Of a DNA stretch of 64,000 nucleotides, positions 1-12,429 are shown piece after piece; position 1 is the stretch's first letter; every line of letters begins with the position of its first letter. The notes below the pieces were generated by a model, which saw only the letters and a list, made by a program, of their open reading frames with translations, was not told the DNA's origin and made no database searches. The translations under genes were made by a program, and so were the position numbers. The DNA is from Magicicada septendecula (taxonomy: Eukaryota; Arthropoda; Insecta; Hemiptera; Cicadidae), in assembly GCA_034769895.1 (NCBI GenBank), contig JAWRYS010001501.1, forward strand, positions 124,001 through 188,000, given 5' to 3'.

Positions 1-187
1 AAGACTGAATTGGTTCGGACACCTGAAAAGAATGTCGGGTGAGAGATGGCCACGGAAGGTATGAGAATGGACTCCAGCCTCTAGAAGGAAAAAAGGAAGA
101 CCTAAACATTCATGGAACATAGACGTCGAAGATGCCATGAATGTAAGAGGACTTACAAAACAGGATTGTTTAGAACGGCGCCAGTAA
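1..187 (+). pseudogene. C-terminal end of a LINE reverse transcriptase ORF
   Basis: Frame 2 reads a short conserved tail typical of insect non-LTR retrotransposon ORF2 proteins: WFGHLKRM, then KKGRPKHSW and the closing DAMNVRGL stretch. The element enters from outside the left edge, so only about 60 C-terminal residues are visible. An in-frame TGA at about 62-64 sits where this family usually has Trp, and the natural-looking stop is TAA at 185-187. An A-rich run near 230-240 may mark the 3' end of the element. This tail lies beyond the polymerase domain, so no catalytic residues are in view. The family is recognisable as a LINE, but I cannot place the clade firmly. Confidence 0.7.
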
Positions 188-3100
188 AAGCTAGGATTCG
201 AGAGGCGGCGCCAGCCGTAATTAAATATCAAAAAAAATTAAAAGTTATCTCGGGAATTTTTACTTTAAGAATTTTATTTCAATTTCCTCTGTTTCAGAAT
301 CACAGTTCATTAACCTCGATTCCAATATTTCCCTGCTACATTTTATGTTTGCTTTAAAAATCCCTTTGAGTACCATCTTCCCTCTCTTTAGAAAGTGATC
401 TACCAGATATGCATATATGGTAGATAATGTTATTTGCTTTGTCCATAACTATAACCCTAATTTCTTAGTTTTTAATCTGCCTCGTAGTCCACACTCTTAC
501 TAATTTACTCATAATTGTTACTTTCCTTGTTTTTCTCAGATATATTCCTTAGATAATTCTGTTTGTCAAAAAAATTTATACTTGTAATTCATCTTATTTA
601 ATTTAATCAATATGTAATTTACGACACTCTGGGCTGGAGTGAATGTTAGTAAGTCTCTTTCACAACACAGAATCTCTCCATCTGAAGATTATTTTGATAG
701 ACACGATCGTCATGACATAACTAGACGTCGAGAGATAATCCGTTCTTTGATTTTCAGCAATATCCATAATTTTTATAGTTAAGATATGGTTAATGATTTC
801 TAATGCATAAGATGAGCTGTGTGAGAGCCGTTAGCTATTTAGCTAAACGTAAATTTCTTTCAGTTAGGAAATAACTTTGAACTGTTACATTTAGTTTTAG
901 CACTTCTTCTCTGAAGGCTAAGATGTTTCTCGTGGTTAGATTCCGATCACGTCTTGGTTCATTCTTTGCTATTATCATCCAGTTTGTAGAAAACCTTTTT
1001 TCACGAAATCCATTCGTTCCTATCACTAACGTTTACTTAGGTGTTTAAAAATATTTAATTAAAAAGCATAAAATAAGAAAAGGCTATATGTTACAGGCAA
1101 GTTAAAAAATCTCTTTAACATTGTATGTTGTCATTATAAAATAATTTACACACAACGCATTTATTCTTCTTAATTCCGTACAGGCTTCTCAATCTATTCT
1201 TCGCTATACAGAAAAACCTCTTTCTGGCCGACAGTTTAGCGCCAGAACTTTGAAATTTCATAGACAGTTCCTAATCAGCTTTGGAATTTATCCCAGGTCA
1301 TTCCTTCAACATGAACTTTCTACTTTCCGTTGTATCCCTTTGCAGCTTTGGCCATTGGTTATACACCTATTTCTCCTTACACAATTTAATTTATAATTTC
1401 CTAGAAGCTGCATATAAATTATACTATATCAATTTATATAGGTTACATTGTATACATTGTATTACATTGTATAGCTTAAATAAATTTTATTAAATTATGT
1501 ACAGTGTTTAAATGATTTAAAATTATTACTATAGTAATTTCTGGAAAAAGGGTTCAAAAATTAAAAGGACCATAATCTTGAAAAATAAAATAAACAGGCA
1601 CTAAAACATATATTAAAAACTTTCATGCGGACATCGCCCATGCATTTGAATGTCTTTGTAGATGTCTGTGCAGCTTGTGCAAACAATTTTTAGGAATCTA
1701 TGTATCTTCGTAGGATCCTAACTAGGCAATGGTCGATCCCAATAACTAGGTTGATACGTAATCCCAAGAACCTGAAGCTCTCAAGTGCTTGTGTTTTGTA
1801 GTTAACGTTAGCTAATTATTTCGAAATCCTTAAAAGTAGAACTTAATGTTCCCTGTGATACTTACTGGTATGTTATAAATATAGCTCAAACAGAGGGCCC
1901 TTAACTCTCTCTGTTGGTATTGCCATATGTTTGTACCACCGTGATGTTTCAGATTTAAGATCAATTAAATGCATTTTGTTGGATCTATTAATGGAAGTTA
2001 TTACGGTACTTCATTTAGTCGAGTAAATGTTAGAGCAGTGTAAAACTGATCTCTATACTGTCTATGAACGCAGTTTGTTGTAGAGAGGTAGTAGCATAAA
2101 AACACAACGCAAGCGACTGGTTATCGTATCAAAACTAATTAATAGCAATTAACAAAGATGTAGACGGAAAACGTACAGCAATATATTAGCGGAATCGAGA
2201 CGGAGTGTAACGAGTAGGAAACTTGGCGTACGCCCAGCAGCTCCATAAACCGTAAATACCTTAATTACTCACTGGCTGTTAGACTCCTAGCAAACGTTTC
2301 TTAACTTAATATTCAGTAGAGCACTACGTGGATACTATATAATTAAACTACGTCACATAACATAAACACTTATTTTGCAATTACATAAGTTTTATTTCAG
2401 TTTAACATTCATCTGCGTTTCCGATTTCGAACACGTTTTCCGAATTTCCTGAATTCAATTTTTTACATTGTAATTGTTTATTTATAGCGTGTATAATAAC
2501 AAGTGAATAATAAATGATGAAATGTTTCAAGCATGAATACTACGTTCTAGCTATTTCAGTATTGTCCTCTTAATTTTAAATGTTAAATAAATATGTAACT
2601 CAATGGCTCAGTCTATTAATTTTTGTGACTAAACTTACAAAAATTAAAAGGCAAACTGACAATTTGCTATTTATTTTATTCTAATCAGAAAGAAAAATAT
2701 AGAATTTTGTCCTTTTTTATAAGGTAACATTGATAAGTATCTAAAATTTTACAAAGTCATTAACAAAAAAATATAACATCTTACATTAAAATATAAATGA
2801 AATATACGGTACGAGAAAAATGCCAAAAATTTTTTTCCGTATTGGGCAGGCTGGTAGTATTCAGTTTTGCACGAATTTTAAAAGTTCGCCGTGTGTATGT
2901 GTATGTAAATATTGTAGCAAATGGAACTAAATCGGCATACCCTTTTGGTAACAAACATTAATAAACGTTTTCTTAAAATGAGAGCTCCTCAAAACACTGT
3001 TCAAATTTGCGCTACGGGTGCGCAAATACGTGTTTTGGGCGCAAATTTTGTTGAGGTTAGAATACACATCAGTTCACTGGTAGAAGCTGTGGAACATTTG

Positions 3101-3652
3101 TAAACTGCATTCCGATCACCTCGTTTAGTCTTAGGTTTACAAGTGTACGGATTACTGGACATGCCTTTAGATTTTAACTGTTAAAACTGTAATAAAACAC
3201 TAAATTAAAAAAAAGAAAATTTAATTAAATAAGAATTGATAAATCCGGTAACACGCCAAGTTCCGCGTAGCAATCACAAAACAGTTTAACATAAAAATTT
3301 TTGAGTTGCTGTGGAATACATTACTACACTAAAAATATCGTAAACCGAGTTGAATACACTTTGAGCTAAAAAAACATGTGAAGGCTACCTCCTTCTTACT
3401 AACCTCAAAAGCTATGATAAAAATTTGAAAAAAATTCTGTATAATATTACCGTATTTCTTCCGTCGTGTGACTTCGTGTTGCGTTCGATTGATTTAAGCG
3501 TTTAGAAACATATGTTTCGTCTTAAGAAATAAAAAAATCGCTCAAAATGAGGTCGTTAAACATTAAAATTGCAAATATCGAAAACAATTCCACTCATATC
3601 CGCATTACATGAGTGCGCACTCAAGTGGGACCGATCGGGCAAAAATTTGAAA
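188..3652. other. AT-rich DNA with no supported gene
   Basis: Open frames here are at most about 95 codons, unconserved in appearance and AT-driven. I see no RNA gene, no paired repeat ends and no splice-flanked coding stretch. Confidence 0.6.
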
Positions 3653-3654
3653 TA

Positions 3655-3681
3655 CGAGGTTTGTCTAAAATGTAATGAGAC
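3655..3681. repeat. mariner left terminal inverted repeat
   Basis: Begins CGAGGTTTGTCTAAAA and continues to GTAATGAGAC. It matches the reverse complement of 4952-4978 except at one base (T versus A after the A run). Confidence 0.9.
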
Positions 3682-3717
3682 TGATAGCATAAAATTACTT
3701 ATTGATGAATTAACTGT

Positions 3718-4790
3718 AAAAAAAATTGTATCTTCTTTAAAGTAGTTCCCTTGTGAAGCCACACACGTACGGAGACGTTGTTCCCATTGATTGAAACAGT
3801 GCTGGAAGTCTTCAGCTGTCAATGACTTTAGCTGGTCCATCACAATTTTTGGATGTTCTCCACACTTCCAAAATGACAGCCACGGAATTGGCTTTAATTT
3901 CTAAAAACAGGAAATAATCACATAGACTAAGATGACGGGAGTAAGGGGGCTGGGGTACTACAGGAATGCCTTTTTGTCGCAAAATACTCGTTCACAGAAA
4001 GTTCGGTGTGACATGGAGCGTTATCGTGATGAAGCATCCAAGAGTCAAAAATCTTTGGCCGGACACGATTGACGCTTTTTCTGAGTCTTTCAAGAACCTG
4101 ACGGTAGTAAGTTTGATTTACTGTCTGTCCTTGAGGCACAAATTCCTTATGCACAATACCTCGAATGTTGAAAAAAGCAATGAGCATTGATTGATCTTGG
4201 ATTTGCTCTTTCTTGCTTTTTCGGGCGGTGGCGAGTTTTTGTGTGCCTCTCTTCACTTTGCCGTTTTGATTCTGTATCATACTCAAAAATCCACAAATCA
4301 TCACCGGTTATGACACTTTTCATAAAATCTGTGTCATTTTCGATTCACTCAAGAAGGTCAAGACACACATTTTCTTTTGTCCTGCTCCTGAGTGAGGCTT
4401 TTTTGGAACCGTTTTTGCGCAGATTTTGTGCATGTTCAAATCATGCGTCAAAATCCCATTAACTGTCTAGTGATTTAAATTTAGTTCACAAGCAATCATT
4501 CTCACCGCCAAACGACGGTCAGACTTGAGATCTCTCACTTTCAACACATTTTCGTCAGTTCGTGCTGTGCTTGGTCGTCCAGAACGGTGTTCATCCTCCA
4601 CGGTTTCACGGCCATCCAAAAATGCTTTGTGCCACCTAACAACCTGAACCGAGGACATCGTTTCATCTCCGTAAGCTTGTTTACCTTGATAAATATTTCT
4701 GTTGCACTGTCTTGGATTGCATAAAATTTGTGCAATAGATGTTACACAAAATTTGATTGCATAACGCTGCTCAATATTACAAAGCCCCAT
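3718..4790 (-). pseudogene. mariner transposase, DD34D type, multiply frameshifted
   Basis: The ATG at 4790-4788 starts an N-terminal region with the mariner signature IEQRYAIKFCV. The DNA-binding segment RSGRPSTARTDENV and the MIACELNLN helix follow, down to about 4467. Catalytic motifs are visible but in different frames: GDDLWIFEYD (first Asp) near 4290-4310, HHDNAPCHT (second Asp) in the 3927-4304 frame, and CDYFLF (third Asp) near 3925. The C-terminal WEQRL...CVASQGNYF block runs to about 3720. I count at least four or five frame changes plus stops. The usual PYSPDL before the third Asp has become PYSRHL. Overall length fits the usual 345 residues or so. A dead relic with no selective maintenance apparent. 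Confidence 0.9.
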
Positions 4791-4951
4791 TTTTGTGACA
4801 TAAGACAAAAACAAACACTTACAAAAACTATGGCACAGCCACATCTGTTAAGGTTAAGAACTAAAATTTTACGAATGTAAAAAAATGTTACAGCTATCAA
4901 CTGTTGCATTGTTGGTCTCACAGTGTTGCCACTTCCTGGGAAAAAAATTCG

Positions 4952-4978
4952 GTCTCATTACTTTTTAGACAAACCTCG
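4952..4978. repeat. mariner right terminal inverted repeat
   Basis: Reverse complement of 3655-3681 with one mismatch; followed by TA at 4979-4980. Confidence 0.9.
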
Positions 4979-4980
4979 TA

Positions 4981-6599
4981 TCCCTCAGCAACAAGACAAG
5001 TAGGAATGTTTATCTACAAACGATTTATTGCTCACAGGTCGGTTATGTTCAACAATTAAGAATGTTTGTACTGACGAGGCTTTTTTCAAAAACCCCTATT
5101 TTCTTTTTACTGAAATTAAGTTTTACTTTTTTTGATTAAAGTCCTTTTCTCTTTATCTCTCTGGGGCGAGAGGCATTTAACGCCCACATAATCCCCTCTC
5201 TGTACCTCTGTGTAACTTACTTTGAATACTTATATTTTTGTTTTAAAAAAAGGTAACCTATTTCGGTAATTCTGATTACTAATTAGTAAAACTGATCTAA
5301 AAGTATCTTTAATATACCCATCCTTTCCAGTTGCAGTTTGATTGGATTCCATTTGCAATTCCACTTATAAACCCCTTAGTTGATTAATGACAAGTGAATT
5401 CTTTAAGTTAAGAAGTTTCTCCAGAGGAATCAGAATTTAACAAACACATAAATTGCTGCAATTTGTTCAAACTCTCTTCACATAAAATCTAAGATAAATT
5501 TCTCTGCCCAAAAATTTTAAAGCTTACTGCATTATTCTAGTTTATTCTAGTTAGCTGAGTTTAATGATATTTCAGTACAAAATATTTCATGTTCTCACCT
5601 TTGAGATTTTTGGGATACAGCTAGATAAAAGTATGAGAATGAATTTTAAAAACAGTTTGCCAGAATTCCGTTGCGAGATTTCGAAAAATGGGAGGGGCAA
5701 GGTACAAAAAATGTATTTTTCGTAATTATCCCGGAAAATAACAAAGTTACAAAAAAAATACAAGACACCAAAAAGAAAAAGCATATAATTCTCTACATTG
5801 TTTGTTATAACATTTTCCTTTCAGTTCAACAGTTTCTGAGATATCAACAATGACATATTTTGCAAAAATTGATAGACGTGGTCCCCGCGGACGCACGAGA
5901 AAGCTCTTGTTATCAGAGGCTGCAACATTCAAATTATCATAGAATCATAAAAATGGCCGTAGAGAAAAAATAAAAAATGTATTTTAAAGGTGAATGTACA
6001 GACTTACATATAATAAAAACATATATTGTAAAAATTAATTTTAAATACTCAAAATAAAGTAAATTTTCTTTCTGGTTTTATGCAACTGATATATACCGGT
6101 ATATATATATATATATATATTAACATTTTGTTACAAAAGCATGTAAATTAAACAAAATTTTACAATATAAACTATATAGGTATAGTTTACCGAAAATAAT
6201 AATGAACATTTCTACTGTTTTCTTGGCATAAAATAAGATAACCTTAAAATTTTTTTTTTGGAGTTATCCTCATTTTTTATACTTTACACTTCTGTAGAAT
6301 TTAAACACACCTTTACAAAAATATTTTTTACAAGTTTTAAATTTGTTCTCATCCTTTTATCTAGCTGTATCACAAAAATCTCAAACGCGCCACTTAATTA
6401 GAGATTTTTCCTTCGGTACTGTAGTATTAATAAGTAATTAAGAAATACTTAGTAAATAATTAATTTACTGTTGACTATAACTATAGTGCACACAATACGT
6501 GTCCTTTCACGCTTCGGGCCATAGTGGTTAAAAATTTATGTTACTAATAATTAGAATGAATGTCAGACAAACACAACACACACACACACACCTATGCGT
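4981..6599. other. AT-rich DNA with short microsatellites, no gene seen
   Basis: Contains an (AT)n tract at about 6101-6121 and a short (CA)n run at about 6575-6591. No coding stretch, RNA gene or transposon end could be supported. Confidence 0.6.
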
Positions 6600-7050
6600 A
6601 TATATATTGTAATATTACTATGAAGTCCGCCTTATTCAAGCCCCGCGATGGAAGCCAAATTATGTAATATAACTATGAGTTCTGGTTTCTTCAAGCCCCG
6701 CGATGGAAGCCAAATTAGTAATATTACTATGATTGAGTGGTGGAATAATAAAATACATATCGATGTATGTTGATTGTGTTCTCCTGTAAGCCCCACTGGT
6801 TGGGCTAGCCAATTTTGTAATAATACGTTGAAGTCCTAGTTTCTTCAACTTCTGCGATGGATGTATTTTTGTAATAATACTGTGAGTGGTGTCTATAATA
6901 AATGATAAATAATATTTCTGTCGTGTTATTCTGTCCCACGTTGGATACGTCAATTTGTAATAATACAAGGTGTTCTGTAACAAAATATTTTATGTACGTA
7001 CGTGTGTAGTTTTCTGACGTTCCGCTCCGGAAACGTCAATTTGTAATGTT
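6600..7050 (-). repeat. tandem array of LTR-end plus primer-binding-site-like units
   Basis: Read on the minus strand, about six imperfect units occur. Each has an LTR-end-like TATTACAAATT followed by a primer-binding-site-like block: GGCTTCCATCGCGGGGCTTG twice (about 6637-6658 and 6691-6713), GGCTAGCCCAACCAGTGGGG (about 6790-6811), a decayed copy near 6845-6862, a GACGTATCCAACGTGGGA copy (about 6935-6954) and a GACGTTTCCGGAGCGGAA copy (about 7020-7039). On the plus strand the marker is GTAATAATAC or GTAATATTAC at about 6609, 6664, 6718, 6816, 6870 and 6956, with a shorter GTAATGTT at about 7042. The block at 6790-6811 is close to the primer site of the gypsy element at 55341-55361. Reading these as LTR/primer-site junctions is inference from that likeness. 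Confidence 0.6.
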
Positions 7051-9784
7051 CCTAGTCTTCGTAGTTACAAATAAAATCTGTGTATATTGCTGTTGTAGCA
7101 ATTTGAAAAATAAAAGTAAAATTTAAAATTTTATAAAAAAAAAAATTTTAATTTTCTGGAAAATGTTCTTTGGGTAACTTGTTCTTAAAATTTAGGAACA
7201 AATCGAGTTAGTCGGTTGAAATTATAAATGAAATGGTATCGTGGTTATTCTAATAACAGTGTCATTTTCAGTAATTTTGTTGAAAAGATAATCTTGTTAA
7301 CTCCCAGTTTGAATGAAAGACGGCTCTCTTCTTCTTCTTTTTGAAACGTTGTTGTTTCGTGTATACCGCCCTTCAGTTAGTGGGGTTTCTTCATTAATTA
7401 CTTGTTAAGTCTTTTTTATAATAAAGAATCAACTCCAATTTACCGAAATAGAATGTTTATTAACAAAAATAATGAAATTGTTTGATTAAAATTGATATCA
7501 CAATACAGTATCGACTCGCTCAGGGACGGTCGATATAAACAATTTATATTGGTATTATAAAATAGGGTTCTTTAAACGGTTATTAAAATATATAGCCAGA
7601 GAAGGTTGTGGGAAGGAAAGTATAACACTTACACTTATTAAATGTCTTAAAATTTAACAATACAATAATAATTAAAAATATTAAAAGTTTATATATAATT
7701 TTTATTCACCCCAGTTCAGCAAACAGTTGTCTAGTTGAGATGACGAGATTGGGTCAAAATGGCCGCCTGGCGCATGCGCGGAGTTCACCTTCTAACACTG
7801 ACAGAGTATTTATGGAATAAATATGTCCCTTCTGCGGTTAAATCTTCTTCGCAATCGTATATTATCTTCTGGTGTATAGTTTAATATCACTGTAGTAATA
7901 TGGACTAATTCACTTGGTGTTAAAATGTTGTTAATTAAGTATATCAATTGGTGTTTATGTGTGTCCGTTTAACCTCGAATATTCACTTGGTATTTGGTGT
8001 GATTCCAGTGTTACTTCATTTAAATAGTTATATGTGGTTCTGTTTATTAGTGTTATGTAGTTCGTATGGCAACTTCACCACTTCACAATGATTAGAATAG
8101 TTAAAAATTTAATTTTTACACAAAACTGATTCCGAACTCTTGTTATACGTAACCGTCATTAAGTTTGGTTTTATCAAATATTCCTGTCAAGTGCTCTCTT
8201 CAATGTATAATAATGAACTGTCTGTATTTCCTTCATCTCATGAAAATCTTAGCCTATATAATATAGTTCAGACATTGTTAAAAATTGCCATAACTTCCGA
8301 CACGTTTTAAAATAGTACACTATGTTCATAAAATAAATTCGTTATTAGTTAACTGTTTGCAATATAAAATACATATTCGTTTTCACTATTCTATTCTACT
8401 TATTTTGATAGTAATTAAGTTAGTATTACAAAGTTTTATCAGAAAATCATATTTCTTATAATTTTTTGGGAGGTAGGCCTAAAATTATACTTCCCTGTCT
8501 TCTATGTAAATAATAGCCATTTTAACTAATATAATTATTATTCTATGAAATCTGAAATTTGTATAATTATCAATTCTCACTTATTTTATTGCAATTTAGT
8601 ATACTAATGATGGTTTTTTCACATAATTCAGTTGTATATGATTCCCCTTCTGATAAAGTTAGTGAACCTATTTCAGTTTCAAATGGTATTTCATTAGACA
8701 ATCAAATAATTTTACTCATATAATGACCATATCTTTAGAAAGCCTTATTTACATAGTATTTAATATGTTGGGTGTATCTTGCCTAAATATTGTCAGTTTG
8801 CCTGGTTTATAAGATTAGGTTTATTAATTATTCTGCATTTTAACTTTATTATATTGCCTAGATTTGAATTGTGGCCATTTGCAGAATGTTTTACTAATGT
8901 AATTATTTTATTTCCTTCTCTGACTTCTGACTCTGATATATTTGATTAAAAATTAGTTCTCTGATCTGGCATAACAGTAATTACAGATTATACAATTAAA
9001 ATATAACACCCAGATATATAAAACTGGTGTTCTTAATAACATTGTTTTGGTATATCACCTAATAACATAATAAAAAGTATTTCTACAACATTGGAATGAT
9101 ATCTAATTTTAGATAATGCATTCCTAAATTAACATGAACAATAAAATAACAATTATAATACTAATATCTCTTATGACTAACCCTTACTTATCTAAATGCT
9201 ATATTTAATTGGAACCCAACATTTGGATCCATATATAATTGTTAATACCTTCTACTACTTCATCATAAACAGTTAGTTCTGTAATTCCCCATTTTATAAG
9301 ATTTATGCCCCCTCTTAAAGTATAACCCTGGCTATCTAAGTTATATTCCATTCTATGGAATGTTCATACAGTTTTAGTAGCTTTTTATTAGTAAAATTAC
9401 TACTTCATTATCAAAGTAGACACTGTTCACAAAACTTAAAGTTTGTTACCTTGTACTGCTACTCATGCACCTTTCTTAAAGTTTATTAGTTATAATTTGA
9501 TCACTTACACTTTTCCATGGTGAATTATTACTATATTTACTAGTCTTTTTCTAGTTTTTAATATGAAATATTCAACCATGGGGGAACTGTGAAGATTTGT
9601 TCATACACATTACACAATAACTTTTTGAATGCACTAATATTTACTACTGCTAACACTTTTAGTTTTTTGCCAGTTTTACAGTGATATGGTTTTTTAGGGT
9701 GTTATACTTTCTCTTTGGGCATTCATTGATTTTGGGGTTTTTTGGGGGTTTTTTCCCTATGGGGTTTTTGTTTTATATGGGTCG
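7051..9784. other. AT-rich DNA, possibly including an old LTR, no gene seen
   Basis: If the array at 6600-7050 marks minus-strand LTR ends, the LTR itself would lie here, perhaps from 7051 to about 8200, where a GC-richer patch (around 7760) occurs. I cannot define its borders. The rest is AT-rich with no supported coding region. Confidence 0.4.
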
Positions 9785-10477
9785 TCTTAATTATTCTTCT
9801 TTCTTCTTGAGTTTGGTTCTTCTTTATTCTTCCTTCTTCTGTAGATTTAGTTTTGATTATTCTTCTTTCTTCTTTGAGTTTTAATTGTTCTTCCTTCTTC
9901 TTTAGCTTTGATTGTTCTTCCTTCTTCTGTCTTCAGTAGCTTTGATTGTTCTTCTTTCTTCTTTAGTTCTAAATATTCTTCTTTCTTCTGTCTTCGGTAG
10001 TAGTAGTTTTAATTATTCTTCCTTCTTCTGTCTTCTGTATCTTTGATTGTTCTTCTTTCTTCAATCTTCAGTAATAGTAGTTTTAATTAGTTCTTCTTTC
10101 TTCTGTCTTCTGTATCTTTGATTGTTCTTCTTTCTTCAGTAATAGTAGTTTTAATTATTCTTCTTTCTTCTGTCTTCTGTATCTTTGATTGTTCTTCTTT
10201 CTTCTCTAGTTTTAATTATTCTTCTTTCTTCATTCTTCAGTAATAGTAGTTTTAATTATTCTTCTTTCTTCTTTAGTTCTAATTATTCTTCTTTCTTCTG
10301 TCTTCGGTAGTAGTAGTTTTAATTATTCTTCCTTCTTCTGTCTTCTGTATCTTTGATTGTTCTTCTTTCTTCTCTAGTTTTAATTATTCTTCTTTCTTCA
10401 TTCTTCAGTAATAGTAGTTTTAATTAGTTCTTCTTTCTTCTTTAGTTCTAATTATTCTTCTTTCTTCAGTAGCTTTG
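9785..10477. repeat. pyrimidine-rich minisatellite
   Basis: About 690 bp of CTT/TTC-rich sequence on the plus strand is built from TTTTAATTATTCTTC-type and TCTTTGATTGTTCTTC-type modules, joined by CTGTCTTC and GTAGTAG spacers. The TATCTTTGATTG module recurs at about 10038, 10112, 10179 and 10338, giving irregular higher-order periods near 67-76 and about 159 bp. The strand is strongly C/T-biased, so polypurine-polypyrimidine structures are possible. Confidence 0.85.
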
Positions 10478-10748
10478 TTTTTTCTGGTCTGGTTTCTTGG
10501 ACGGGGTATATTAATTGCCTGCTTCTATCTTACCTGGGTAATTTTGTTATTATCATTTTTAGTCTTCTGGGTTTTTAAATTTGTATTATATTATATTATT
10601 TGCAGAATTTTTCTTTATTTAACCTTTCTTGTGAATATATTTAGTAAATAGTGCATTTTAAACGATTCTCATTTAGATACTCCATATATTAGAGCTTCAT
10701 TAATGATCATTGAGTAATGTATTTGTGTGGATTATCTGTCATGCTACA

Positions 10749-10790
10749 ATATATATATATATATATATACTGTATATATATTGCAACAGT
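10749..10790. repeat. (AT)n microsatellite
   Basis: Runs of alternating AT interrupted by CTGT. Confidence 0.9.
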
Positions 10791-10939
10791 ACAAGTGTAT
10801 AGGGTATTGTCCATTGGACAAAGTAATTAAAATAATTGTAAAGTAAATGAATAATTGATATTGTTAGCAATAATAATTCAGCTTTCAACCTGAACTGTAT
10901 AAGGAACGACCAAACTTTCATGTCGAGACAGGTTGATCA

Positions 10940-12383
10940 CGCCATTTTGCTGTGTCTGTGTGTACACACGTATGTTACATGTGTGAGTGAAACCTGACAA
11001 TTCCTGAAAAGCGTTACCCTTAAGGAACGCTATCAATTATATGAATTTATTTATTTTGTAAAGATTGTGTGCATAATATCACAAAACCAAATACACCAAA
11101 GTGTGTATAAAAATAAGACGCACATGTATAAAAAATAGTGTAAAAAGGATGAAAAGTGTAATTACAGGAAAATAAAAATAATTAAAACTTATGTTAATTA
11201 AGATAAAGAAAAACGGTTTATCCATGGTGAACACATAATTTCCGACAGAATGAATATCGGATAATGTGCAAAAAACTTCGCATTTCGCGAAGACAGGCGA
11301 ATTAAGTGTGACAAGAATCATGTGTGAGAAGTGACGCCTTCGACAGACATGCAGAATATTGTCGAAACATGATTTTAGCGCACTGGGTATAAATACACGA
11401 GACGCGCTAACTTCATTCTCTTTCTCGTTCAATCATCTTAGCAGTCGGAGGCTCTGCCCAACAACTACAACTCTTTCACGGACAACTACCGTAGCAGCCG
11501 GAGGCTCTGCCCAGAGACAACAACGTTTTATCTTGTACCTCAACCACAGCAGCAGCCAGGGGCTTCACGACTACTCATCATTTTCTTGAGAGCACCTGCA
11601 ACCTGAGGCCATGACGGGAGACGAGGGAGCAGCCAAGTACATGCAGTAGAATCCAGCGTACGAGAATCCGACGGACTAAGGACGAGGATCAAGGACTCCA
11701 GGACTACACGACGACAAATGAGCATCCAGGATCAAGGACCTAGGACCGAAGAGGACACGCTACCGATTCACCACGACAATAAGGTGACAAACAACCATGT
11801 ACTTGTAAACCAGAGACTCGCACAAACACAAAATTGAGGAAGTAAAAAAAAAAAAGAGAGACAATCTAATTCAAATATGAATTAATAATTTTTGCAAAAT
11901 GTAAATATTCTTTGTATAATAATTAGAGTAATTTTTAAGAATATTTAACTATAATTTTGAATCAATAACTTTGAAGCTATAATTTTGATATTTAAATTGA
12001 TAAAAGTAAGTAGTAAATTTTTATTAGAAAGCAAAGCAATGCATATGCAGTAAAATCAAAAGAGATTAGATCATTAGAAAATAATTAAACTGATCATTAT
12101 CACACTAATGAGCAACCCAACAGCAATATTAGATAATTATAAATGTGTATTAGAGAATAAGATTGTATATTATGTCTATGTGTAATACGAGAGTATCACT
12201 TTTGTAATAATTAGATGTGTGCTATGGCTACACACACACAAGCAAATAATAATGATATTTTAATTCGCAATCAAATAAGAATTTTTGTTTAATCGTTAAA
12301 TATTTAAACGATTTTAAAACAAATTACATAGTGTTATTATTGTTACGATTATACCCATCACCACATACAACTCGTTAACGTTG

Positions 12384-12390
<7 letters not shown>
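10940..12390 (+). repeat. LTR-like promoter repeat family, copy 1
   Basis: Shares its order of landmarks with 58500-60335. These are a GGGTATAAATA box (TATAAATA at 11388-11395), a GC-richer block with internal tandem repeats, the motif ACGACAATAAGGTGA (11774-11788), a long A-rich tail and an ATTGTTACG...AACGTTGTAAT end. Its internal repeats are two copies of CGGAGGCTCTGCCCA about 51 bp apart and two of AGGATCAAGGAC. The layout resembles an LTR or the 5' end of a retroelement. Exact borders were not found, so the ends given are approximate. Confidence 0.45.

Positions 12391-12423
<33 letters not shown>
12386..12423. repeat. (TA)n microsatellite
   Basis: About 38 bp of uninterrupted alternating TA. 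Confidence 0.95.

Positions 12424-12429
<6 letters not shown>

Larger units (their letters stand above)
3655..4978 (-). mobile_element. mariner-family DNA transposon, 1324 bp, inactive
   Basis: The element is bounded by 27-bp terminal inverted repeats with one mismatch, beginning CGAGGTTTGTCTAAAA, and by a TA at each end (3653-3654 and 4979-4980), the standard mariner target duplication. Its length of 1.3 kb is normal for the family. The transposase lies on the minus strand and is riddled with frameshifts, so this copy cannot move itself. Its ends still look intact and could in principle be recognised by a related active transposase; that last point is inference. Confidence 0.92.

Noticed and set aside
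6600..7050. CRISPR-like array
   Set aside because: Repeats are degenerate, unequal in spacing and retroelement-like in a eukaryotic context.
9681..9884. 67-codon frame with repeated YSSFF
   Set aside because: Translation of the CTT-rich minisatellite.
11345..11375. Third hammerhead-like site around TGTCGAAACATG
   Set aside because: No CUGANGA with a pairing stem II upstream, so only the GAAACATG half is present.
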